41,202 nt of DNA from Nitrososphaeraceae archaeon (lineage in GTDB: Archaea; Thermoproteota; Nitrososphaeria; Nitrososphaerales; Nitrososphaeraceae): assembly GCA_025924135.1 (NCBI GenBank), contig JAICEO010000002.1:1-41202 (forward strand), written 5' to 3'. The notes under the pieces are model-generated. The model saw nothing but the letters and a program-made list of their open reading frames with translations, made no database searches and was not told the DNA's origin. A program made the translations under genes and the position numbers. How positions within the stretch are numbered: position 1 is the stretch's first letter; each line of letters starts with the position of its first letter. Of the stretch, positions 9,919 to 18,349 are shown in pieces.

Positions 9919-10932
9919 ATGCGGTATTTTGATAATAATAATAAAACTAATCATTTATCCAATGAACACATCATGTTATTATACGAAGATAGGAATAAGT
10001 GTAATAATTTTATAATAGATATTATTAATGAAGGCTTAAAAAATGGCTGTTTATGTATATATGCATCTTTAGATATAGATAATTCTAAAGGTATATCGCT
10101 GATAGATGATTTATCTTCCCGAATTATTAATTATAAAGCAAATGTCCAAAATGGGAATCTAAAATTTATCAATTCTAAACCTTATTATGAATCTGCATTA
10201 AAAGGAGATTTGACAGTATTTGAAAAGTGGAAATCCTCATTAGAATATATATTGTATAAGCGTCTTTCTGAGGGAAAAAAAGATAAAATACTAATCGTTG
10301 GTGATGTAACTTGTAATTTATATGAAAAAAGAAATTTTAGAGAATGTATAGATTTAGAAAAATGGTGGCAAGAAGTTCAGTCAGATTGGAAAATAAATAA
10401 CAAAGATATTACTGTAGTATGTCCTCATCCAAACTATGTCGGTAAGGAAGAATCAGCACAAAATACAAAGAACAAAATTGGCAATTCTCATGATGCTACA
10501 ATTGATATAGAAAATGCCTACTCGTTTCAATACTTCTATAATATAATTGCTAAAAATAGCAATTTTGATGATTTGGTTAATTATCAACAAACAATCAAGA
10601 AGACTATGAAAGAAATAAAGTCCAATTTCATGGAAGAACAAAATAATATCATCAATACATATCATTCAATATATTCTAAACAATTAGATGAAATAATTGA
10701 TGATAGTTTTAATAATCCAAAGACTATGGAAGAATATTCTAACACCTGCAATGAAATAATCCGAAATCTAATGAATAATCAAAATAATCCTACTAGAATA
10801 ATAAATAATATTATGGATAAAAATATGGACACATTTCTTAAATCAATAGAAATAGCACAAAAATTTTATCGTGATGTTGTCCAAAGTTATTGTAATTATA
10901 TAATGATGTTCAAAAAGTTACCGGAAAAATAA
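9919..10932 (+). CDS. MEDS (DcmR-like sensory) domain protein with helical C-terminus
   Basis: HIMLLYEDRNKCNNFIIDIINEGLKNGCLCIYAS and ITVVCPHPNY; long Asn-rich helical C-terminal half. Confidence 0.75.
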   Translation: MRYFDNNNKTNHLSNEHIMLLYEDRNKCNNFIIDIINEGLKNGCLCIYASLDIDNSKGISLIDDLSSRIINYKANVQNGNLKFINSKPYYESALKGDLTVFEKWKSSLEYILYKRLSEGKKDKILIVGDVTCNLYEKRNFRECIDLEKWWQEVQSDWKINNKDITVVCPHPNYVGKEESAQNTKNKIGNSHDATIDIENAYSFQYFYNIIAKNSNFDDLVNYQQTIKKTMKEIKSNFMEEQNNIINTYHSIYSKQLDEIIDDSFNNPKTMEEYSNTCNEIIRNLMNNQNNPTRIINNIMDKNMDTFLKSIEIAQKFYRDVVQSYCNYIMMFKKLPEK

Positions 10933-11146
10933 TCTTATTATCTCATTGTAAGCGTAGTATAAATTTTATTTTTTAATCTATAATAGTGTATTTAAAACGT
11001 CACTATTCTCATTTCATGCTTAATCGGAGGAATGATATGGAATTTTCAATACAATTCTTTTTTGCTTAATAACAAATAATATACTGTTTATAGAATATGT
11101 GAAATAAAGAAAATTATTGGAACAGACAAGAAGAGGAATAATTTTT

Positions 11147-11305
11147 ATGGTGTTAGGTGCTCTCTTGTTAGTAATTCCATTAATTATAACTATAATCGAG
11201 AATTCTATTCGAATATTTGTTCCAATGATTGGTTGACTATTTTTACTTTTTGGTTTTCCAATACTCTTAAGTAGTAAGAAAAATAAGAATATAGAAGTTA
11301 GGTAA
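11147..11305 (+). pseudogene. two-TM membrane micro-protein interrupted by in-frame TGA
   Basis: MVLGALLLVIPLIITIIENSIRIFVPMIG-(TGA 11234-11236)-LFLLFGFPILLSSKKNKNIEVR*. Confidence 0.5.
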
Positions 11306-11371
11306 ATGCAAAAAAATTAAATTAATATAAAAATAAGTGCAGGCGCATGTAGTACAGATTTACTACTAAAC

Positions 11372-11410
11372 ATTGTATATAGCTTTTATTATAAGAAACT
11401 TATTATGTTT
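11372..11410 (+). repeat. dispersed repeat copy 2
   Basis: ATTGTATATAGCTTTTATTATAAGAAACTTATTATGTTT. Confidence 0.8.
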
Positions 11411-11433
11411 GAAAATTAAAAAATGGAATTTTA

Positions 11434-11612
11434 CTAAATATTCTGAGTTAAGTTTATACCAGAGAGTTCTTTTTCAAGTTTCCTTTTTTCTTTTTCATGT
11501 GTATTTATAATATCATCTGCACCCTTCTGTTCCCATGATGTTTTGTAATTTCTTCTAACTATTTTTTTTGTTCTTGTTTGATTTTCGACGATAGATTTTT
11601 TAATTTATCCAT
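11434..11612 (-). pseudogene. small charged protein split by -1 frame change at an A8 run
   Basis: MDKLKNLSSKIKQEQKK* (11559-11612) continues in the -1 frame as IVRRNYKTSWEQKGADDIINTHEKEKRKLEKELSGINLTQNI* (to 11434); run is T8 at 11562-11569 on +. Confidence 0.6.
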
Positions 11613-11674
11613 TATACTAACCTCTATACCAAAGGGACTGATATTACAATAAAATTGGTTAATTTAATGCTTTT

Positions 11675-11785
11675 TTAAGTAGTTACTGTTAATGGCGTCT
11701 CTTCTTCTTGATTAGGTTGTTTTTCTTTTTCAATTTTTTTATTAGGTAATAGTTCTTTTTCTGGAATTTCGTATGTTTCACACAT
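11675..11785 (-). CDS. possible 36-aa micro-protein
   Basis: ATG ORF MCETYEIPEKELLPNKKIEKEKQPNQEEETPLTVTT*, below the ORF-track cutoff. Confidence 0.35.
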   Translation of the reverse strand: MCETYEIPEKELLPNKKIEKEKQPNQEEETPLTVTT

Positions 11786-11898
11786 AGTAGTTGTTATTGG
11801 CTTTCATCAATTATAAAGGTTGGAGTAAATTTATAACAAAAGATAAATGAGCCATATTTGATTTATTTATAATTCATTCATAAATCCTTTTTTTGTGT

Positions 11899-12269
11899 AC
11901 CGTAAAAATTGCAAATCTTGACCCATGGCTAAATAAAAATGAAGGCTACAACAAATTTGAAAATCATTTGCTAACGATTAAAGCTGAACAATAAAAAAAA
12001 GAATACGACCTAATTGCCATCCTACATATAATGAACGTCATCAAAATAATTATAGAATTGACAGATTGGACTTTAGAGGAATATAAAGCTAGTATAAAAA
12101 AGACTCAACAACAGAATGAACAAATAATATTAGACAATTATCGAGTGACTGGCAAAAAAGGGAAATAGCTATAACCAAAAAGAAAGGGGCTCAACTAAAA
12201 GATGATGTTTGGAAGTACGGAGAAGAGGAAGATACAATAGATTATAATCGTTTAGGAATTCGGAAGTGA
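11899..12269 (+). pseudogene. decayed ORF with in-frame stop and frame change
   Basis: TVKIANLDPWLNKNEGYNKFENHLLTIKAEQ-(TAA 11992)-KKEYDLIAILHIMNVIKIIIELTDWTLEEYKASIKKTQQQNEQIILDN..., then another frame ...QLSSDWQKREIAITKKKGAQLKDDVWKYGEEEDTIDYNRLGIRK* to 12269. Confidence 0.45.
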
Positions 12270-12335
12270 CAGTTAAAGTTTATTAAAAAAATCATTGGTT
12301 TTGGGTTAATGACTCAAAAAATAGGCTGGTTATTA

Positions 12336-12548
12336 TCAATCGTAATTATCTTCATTCTCTTCTGCATCTTCCATCGCCTCTTCTTCCTGTTCTGTAGCTT
12401 CATCTGAATCTCTGCTCAGTTCCACGTGATACCCTTGTCCAAAAATCTCCCTTTCGTATGCATTTTGTGTTTGTAAAAAGAATGGACTTGCTAAGAGAAT
12501 TGAAACTATAGTTATTCCTACTACAGCTAATAAGGAGTTCATTCTCAT
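12336..12548 (-). CDS. small secreted acidic protein
   Basis: N-terminal signal-peptide-like LLAVVGITIVSILLASPFFLQTQNA followed by a Glu/Asp-rich tail. Confidence 0.6.
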   Translation of the reverse strand: MRMNSLLAVVGITIVSILLASPFFLQTQNAYEREIFGQGYHVELSRDSDEATEQEEEAMEDAEENEDNYD

Positions 12549-12943
12549 TAAATAGTAGGTACTATTTTATTTAACTTTTTCATATTTGAATAGATACATA
12601 TTATATGAAAGAACAAAAATACAGAATTATAAAAAACAAAAGAATTTGAAACGCCACCTTAAGAATTCCATTTATAAGTCTTAATTGTAAAATGGTTAAA
12701 ATATATTGGATGTTCTTGGGAACATTTGTTAAAAAAATATTACTAGATATGAGTAGGGAATATTTATCATGATTTTCTTTCGCTAATTTTTATCCATAAA
12801 TCAATTATGGAAAATCATAATAGTAACATTTGAAATGTCTATTACAACCAATGAGAAAAAAATGGATAATTGTATACTAATCAATTGAATAAGCAATTAT
12901 TATTGGAATATTGAGAAATATGAATTCATTAGAAGTTAAGTAG

Positions 12944-12980
12944 TTTGTATATAGCTTTTATTATTAGAAACTTATTTAAA
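12944..12980 (+). repeat. dispersed repeat copy 3
   Basis: TTTGTATATAGCTTTTATTATTAGAAACTTATTTAAA. Confidence 0.85.
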
Positions 12981-13090
12981 CCATCAACATAATCCTTTTA
13001 ACTACACTAAAGTATTTTAAAATGATTTACTTAAGCAAATATAAATTGATATTTATTTTGCTACATCGTTCATTTTTGTATTAATTGTTT

Positions 13091-13389
13091 CTAGGAGTTT
13101 TTTGCACCTTCCATAACGTTTTTTCCAATATTCTTTGCTTTTTCAGTGATGTTAGAGTCATCACCATCATTAGCATTTCCAACATTTTGATTGGCAGCTT
13201 GTCGGAGATGGGCATCAACTGTTTGATTTGGTGATTGACTCATATTTTTCATTGTGTGGTTATTACTGTTGTTCCTTCTATCTGATGGAGCAAAAGATGA
13301 ACTAGTTACTATAAAAAAGGAAAAAATAAAGATAATTTCAATGAATATTCTATTGATGCTGGTAGAACTGATTGACTTTTTATAATCAT
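13091..13389 (-). pseudogene. secreted ~99-aa protein, reading frame shifted -1 at an A5 run after codon 3
   Basis: ATG ATT ATA AAA|(-1)AAG TCA... gives MIIKKSISSTSINRIFIEIIFIFSFFIVTSSSFAPSDRRNNSNNHTMKNMSQSPNQTVDAHLRQAANQNVGNANDGDDSNITEKAKNIGKNVMEGAKNS*. An internal ATG at 13252 would give 53 aa. Confidence 0.6.
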
Positions 13390-13447
13390 TAATATCCTAC
13401 TACAATATAGTAGATTGTTCTGTTCCATTTAATATTATGAGTATAAA

Positions 13448-13465
13448 GCCTTTTTTTTCAAAGGC
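13448..13465. other. short hairpin GCCTTT-TTTTTC-AAAGGC
   Basis: 6-bp perfect inverted repeat read directly. Confidence 0.5.
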
Positions 13466-13509
13466 GATTATCTAGAATCTATAAATAAAAGAATCAATCA
13501 ATTATTATT

Positions 13510-13755
13510 GTGACATTAATAGAAATCCCTGATATTTTAACAAAGTCAAACGCCAATCTAAAATGGTTTATCGATAATCATGAAATGCTTTTAGATAAAT
13601 ATCAAGAGAAATTCGTAGCCATAGATGAAGAACAAGTTATAGAAAGCAGTTCTGATATCAAAGAATTAATGGAGAATTTAAAACAAAATAATAGATTATC
13701 CGATTCTGCACTAATACAATATATTAATAATCGAAATACTAAATTAACCATTTAA
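13510..13755 (+). CDS. DUF5678-like small protein
   Basis: NLKWFIDNHEMLLDKYQEKFVAIDEEQVIESSSDIKELMENLK matches the DUF5678 pattern as I recall it; GTG start. Confidence 0.6.
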   Translation: MTLIEIPDILTKSNANLKWFIDNHEMLLDKYQEKFVAIDEEQVIESSSDIKELMENLKQNNRLSDSALIQYINNRNTKLTI

Positions 13756-13775
13756 TGTTTAGCATTTAAAGAATT

Positions 13776-14213
13776 TTGCAGCTCTTTGGATATAGAAATT
13801 ATTCTAATGGATATTATTATATTCAAGCAAATTTAATTTCCGAATATCATAAGAATCAGCTACGACCAATTACATTTTTGATTGATACCGCAAGTCAAGT
13901 TACTTCAATTTCATACAATGATTCTTTATCTTTAGACTTCAAACGTGATATTTTACAAAGTGGAAAGTCTATCAGTATGTTGAATGTAACTATGCCGACA
14001 CTTGTTATACCAGAGGGTGGATTAGCGTTAAAATTACCAAATAATAGAAGTATAATTACTGAATTTTTAGATAATATTCTGATTCATAATCCTATTATTA
14101 CTAATAGAGACGATGAAAAGAAAGTAGCCTTGATACCATCAATTTTAGGATTAGATTTTTTAAATAGATATAGACTTACGATTCAAAATTCTTATATTAT
14201 TTTAGAAAAATAA
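13776..14213 (+). CDS. retropepsin-like aspartic peptidase (clan AA)
   Basis: ITFLIDTASQVTSI (DTA active-site motif) and ILGLDFLNRYRLTI; TTG start. Confidence 0.75.
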   Translation: MQLFGYRNYSNGYYYIQANLISEYHKNQLRPITFLIDTASQVTSISYNDSLSLDFKRDILQSGKSISMLNVTMPTLVIPEGGLALKLPNNRSIITEFLDNILIHNPIITNRDDEKKVALIPSILGLDFLNRYRLTIQNSYIILEK

Positions 14214-14252
14214 CACAATTCCCCTACAGTTAACAAATCACCCTTAGTTAAC

Positions 14253-14276
14253 GCTAAAATAATTTCTTATTTTAGC
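14253..14276. terminator. perfect 10-bp hairpin downstream of the aspartic peptidase gene
   Basis: GCTAAAATAA-TTTC-TTATTTTAGC. Confidence 0.5.
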
Positions 14277-14350
14277 CTATCAACTTAGCAGACCAAATTT
14301 TATGTATTATTTATTACGATAGATAAATGTATGTGCATATAAGTTATTGT

Positions 14351-14658
14351 TTAATTGCAATTAACTTTTTCAAAGAAATTGTAATCTGTTATTAATTGAT
14401 GAGGATAGCCATATACATAATATTGATTTGGATAATAGTCATTCATTATATCATTCTGAACCTCAGTTTTTTCTTTTGAATCTCTATTAATTTTCTTAGT
14501 TTTATCTATTGAGGAAAGAGGAATGTTTTTCTTTAGGTCTCCTCCATCATCTTCTTCATCTTCCTTATCATTCTTTTTGCAAATGATATCTGAGATGAAG
14601 ATATGATCAAAATACTTGTTACAAATGTAATAACAATAATAATCTTATTTAGATTCAT
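14351..14658 (-). pseudogene. secreted ~102-aa protein, frame shifted -1 at an A5 run just after the signal peptide
   Basis: MNLNKIIIVITFVTSILIISSSQISFAK|(-1)KNDKEDEEDDGGDLKKNIPLSSIDKTKKINRDSKEKTEVQNDIMNDYYPNQYYVYGYPHQLITDYNFFEKVNCN*; frame 0 alone stops at 14533. Confidence 0.65.
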
Positions 14659-15492
14659 ATCTAAAAAAATTACTTAATTTATAATATTTATAAATTGTGA
14701 ATGATTGCTAGGTGGTATTGATTCCAAGAATGTCAAAATAGATGCCTATATAATTATTATTGTTCATTATTCGAAGTGAGTATATAACATCTACAACAAA
14801 AATCTTTTATTTTTATACTTTTATTACTTTTGACAGAAAAAGCAATTTCTATCAAGATTTCACAGTAAGGGTGTTAATGTCACGTTTAAATGCATTTTCA
14901 CTGATTATTCTATAATTATGTAAGAGGTATTACGGGCATTTTTGCCTTTAATCGTAATCAATTAAAACAATCATTAAATTAACTTTTCTTGTATAGATGA
15001 TTTTAATTTGATTGTACGTCATTATCAACAACCGTATCTATCTTTTTGTAATTAGTTAGGTATAAACAACAACAAATATTACTCAGCTGAACCATCTTCA
15101 TTTTTAGATAATCAAATACATACAAATCAAAAGGAATCCCAAATATTATGAATAGTCTGATTTTCTTTGTTTATACCAGATTTCCAAATTGAAATTGATT
15201 TCTCTATTTTGATATATGCTTAACTTATAGTAGTTCTTATTGTTATTAACCAAAAACTGCATGCGAAATTATAATTTATATTTACACGACTCTAATAATT
15301 TTGCTAAAATTTTATCCTAGACATTATTAAACTTAAAGAAAAGAAGATTGACAATACTAAAATGAGAATATTCTTAATAAAACAAATGATATAGCAGAAT
15401 AATTATTTTCTTCATATTATTGGATATTTTGTTTTGTAGTTAATCTTATAATTTATGACTGTTCTTTCTTTATATCTCTGTTTATATCAGAT

Positions 15493-15545
15493 TCTGTAAA
15501 CTCTATGTGAGTTTAACAGAGCTCTCAAAAACCCACGGAGAGTTC
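15493..15545. ncRNA. two adjacent hairpins, possible structured RNA
   Basis: TCTGTAAACTC-TATGT-GAGTTT(A)ACAGA immediately followed by GAGCTCTC-AAAAACCCACG-GAGAGTTC; gene-free context. Confidence 0.35.
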
Positions 15546-15770
15546 TCAAACATAACCCGCTAACATGTAGATTAATTTAATGGTCTTTTTGATAGTTTAT
15601 GTTGGTTTCTCTAGCTAATAGATAGCTATGTTATTCTTGTATCATTTGCATATTTACATTATTGTTAATTTCTTTTAATTTTTTCTTAATAGTTAAGTTT
15701 GTGTGGCATATATATGACTCCCTTTTCTATTTTTATTATAAAATAGAGATATACGAACCCGGATATAATA

Positions 15771-15859
15771 CGGGCTCGAAGGGATTCGAACCCTCGACCT
15801 GATGCTTAGGAGGCATCCGCGCTATCCATTTTACGCCCTTTTGTCTGCGCTACGAGCCC
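15771..15859 (-). tRNA. tRNA-Arg(CCT) with ~14-nt insertion in the D-loop
   Basis: GGGCTCG TA GCGC AGACAAAAGGGCGTAAAATGGATA GCGC G GATGC CTCCTAA GCATC AGGTC GAGGG TTCGAAT CCCTT CGAGCCC G; all four stems pair, anticodon CCT. Confidence 0.92.
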
Positions 15860-16640
15860 ATTTCAATAAAAACAACAATAAGCATTCATTTAAGAGTTTA
15901 GTGAACTAATATTTAGATATTGAAATATAATAAATTTTTGATCTATAGAATATTAATATTACAGCATAATTTTATATTGTTACACTATAGTGAACAATTA
16001 ATAACAATGAAAAAAGGGGTTTTAAGAAAAAATAGATGTAATAAACGAAAATTTTGTGTTAATCAAACAATGCAAAAGAAAGAAATCTTGGAATGAAATT
16101 TTTATTTTTAAAGAACAAGAGAGGATGAATATTTAACTAACCATGACTCTTTGATTACTATCATTATATTCCGACTAGGAGCTTTTATAAGATTTAACAT
16201 TTTATAAATAAAAAGTCATAATTGTTGGATATATTCAAGTTTTTGTAGATAATGGGGAGCGCTTGACTTTTTCATTGTACATAAATCTCATTCTATATGA
16301 CAATTTAATGATGGCAATATAAAGAATTTATTAGAATTTTAAACGGGAATTGTACCATTTCAACTTCTTTAAGTAACTATCGAATACTAATGGGCAAGTT
16401 TACGAAAGGTATAAAATTTATTAATTAAACTCTAGCTTTCAGGTATTTGGCCAATTTTAGTTATTTTGAATTTAGATTTATTACTCCACAGTAGTATGTA
16501 ATTAACACTGAATTAAGATGGCATTTTTATATGGTTTTACAAATTGAAAATATTTACGTTAAAATTAACGTGTTATATTAGTATAGCATGCATTACAACA
16601 TTCCGAAAAGGTTTTCTATTGACGAGAAGGTTGTAACAAT

Positions 16641-17267
16641 ATGTCGAATCCAAAAGACATATTCAATAGGTTATTTAAGGAAATTCATCCACAAGATAGA
16701 CTATTTCCCAAATCAGAAAAGGGCATAGGAGACTTCGAATCTGAAGAAATTTTAAACACTAATATTTATAACGTTATGTTAAATAGACGTTCTCAAAGAA
16801 AATTTGAGAGTAAATACGTTGAAGACTGGAAGTTAGATATAATATTTGCAGCTGCAGACACTGCTCCTACAGCAGGAGGATTTCAAGGATTTGAAATTTT
16901 TCATATTAAAAATCATGGCATAAAAATAAAATTAGTTATGGCAGCAAATAATCAACCATATGTAAATGCCCCTGTTGTATTGGTATTCTGTATGAACCCA
17001 AGTAGAGTTAAAATGAAATTCCCATCTGACACTTTAAAAAAATTTTCTATCCAAGATGCTACACTAGCAGCTGCTTATGCTCAATTAGCTGCTCATTCCC
17101 TAGGTCTTAGTTCTATCTGGATTGGGATGATCGATGAGATCAAAGTCATGGAAGCCATTGGTACAAATCTTTTTCCATCTTCCATTTTGTGTATTGGTTA
17201 TCCAAAAAAAATATTACAACCTAAACCGAAAAGAACATTATCTGAACTTATACAGGTGATAGAATAA
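16641..17267 (+). CDS. nitroreductase family protein
   Basis: NRRSQRKFESKYVEDWKLDIIFAAADTAPTAGGFQGFEIF and ATLAAAYAQLAAHSLGLSSIWIG. Confidence 0.88.
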   Translation: MSNPKDIFNRLFKEIHPQDRLFPKSEKGIGDFESEEILNTNIYNVMLNRRSQRKFESKYVEDWKLDIIFAAADTAPTAGGFQGFEIFHIKNHGIKIKLVMAANNQPYVNAPVVLVFCMNPSRVKMKFPSDTLKKFSIQDATLAAAYAQLAAHSLGLSSIWIGMIDEIKVMEAIGTNLFPSSILCIGYPKKILQPKPKRTLSELIQVIE

Positions 17268-17350
17268 GTTCTTGTCAAAATTAATGATATTCCTAAGTCT
17301 TTGCATTTATTAAAATAAAAAGAAACTGATATTATTATTAGAATGAAAAA

Positions 17351-17770
17351 TTATTCTGGGCATAGCCATTCTATAACTCTATCAATGTTATTACTCCTAA
17401 GGTTTATTCGGATTGGTCCTAAAGGTGATTCGATTTCATCATCAACTAATACAATGATTCCTAATGTTGATACCTGCTTGTTAATATAAAACCAAGTAGA
17501 AGATTTCTCTAAATTAGAAAGTAACAACCTACGAAGTACAGATATAATTGATCTATCACGAACCTGGTTATAAAGAGTGCTTAACACTTCCAAGTTACCG
17601 GTTTTACCTATTAACCGATCTCCATATTTAAATTCTAGAGTTATACCGTCGAAAATAGAATTAATTGCCTTGCTTATTAAAGCCTCAGATTCTGTAGGAT
17701 TAATTTTACATGATATCTCTATTTCGATTTGTAAATTAGGAAATTTTGTTTTTCGAATATTTTTTTTAAT
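17351..17770 (-). CDS. COG1325-like RNA-binding (exosome-associated) protein, non-canonical start proposed
   Basis: The listed ORF starts at TTG 17593, but the same frame is open to 17770/17773 (IKKNIRKTKFPNLQIEIEISCKINPTESEALISKAINSIFDGITLEFKYGDRLIGKTGN...), directly after the upstream gene's TAA; no ATG/GTG/TTG in the extension. Confidence 0.65.
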   Translation of the reverse strand: MKKNIRKTKFPNLQIEIEISCKINPTESEALISKAINSIFDGITLEFKYGDRLIGKTGNLEVLSTLYNQVRDRSIISVLRRLLLSNLEKSSTWFYINKQVSTLGIIVLVDDEIESPLGPIRINLRSNNIDRVIEWLCPE

Positions 17771-17773
17771 GAT

Positions 17774-18349
17774 TTAACTATCTAATGAATTTATCCATTT
17801 TTTTGCAATGGATTTAGCTTGTTTCTTTAACTCCTCTAATGTTAATTCGTTATTAGATATCATTTCATCTGCAAATGCTATTACTTCACTTAATCCAACT
17901 GATAATTCTCGTTTGTCCCTAATTATGCAATCTTCGAGAGTAGAAGGAGCATCAGATCTAGAACGATTTTTTAAATGCTGAAATCTAGTAAAAACTGATC
18001 CATGTATTGCTAAAGTCTTAACTCTTCCTATTGTTTTCAGTAATTCGACTTCATGAATACTCCTTATCCCGTCAATTATAAATTTATTATATTGAGGATC
18101 AAGATATTTTTCGTGTATTTGATTAATTACCAGCTGAGCAATTGCACCTTGACCATACATATTTCTTAAATCTAACATTAGAATTCCTAAATTTTTATCA
18201 GTTAATTGTAGATTTTTTCTGTTTGCTTCCATTCTAACGCAATCTCCCATAGTTAACAGAATAAAACCTTCATCTTTTATTGCCTCGGCTACTGTTGATT
18301 TTCCTGCACCAGGCATTCCAGTTAAGCAAATTATAAATGGTTGTGTGAT
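17774..18349 (-). CDS. P-loop AAA/dephospho-CoA-kinase-like NTPase; true start upstream of the listed ATG
   Basis: Listed start MPGAGKS cuts into the Walker A strand; same frame extends ITQPFIICLTGMPGAGKS to a TGA at 18356-18358 with no ATG/GTG/TTG. Confidence 0.75.
   Translation of the reverse strand: MTQPFIICLTGMPGAGKSTVAEAIKDEGFILLTMGDCVRMEANRKNLQLTDKNLGILMLDLRNMYGQGAIAQLVINQIHEKYLDPQYNKFIIDGIRSIHEVELLKTIGRVKTLAIHGSVFTRFQHLKNRSRSDAPSTLEDCIIRDKRELSVGLSEVIAFADEMISNNELTLEELKKQAKSIAKKWINSLDS

Noticed and set aside
15010-15150. Short open stretches on both strands near 15.0-15.15 kb
   Set aside because: Neither strand gives a convincing continuous protein; could be relics but not supportable.
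16007-16096. 29-aa basic micro-ORF MKKGVLRKNRCNKRKFCVNQTMQKKEILE
   Set aside because: Short, Lys-rich and expected by chance in A-rich DNA; no supporting motif.
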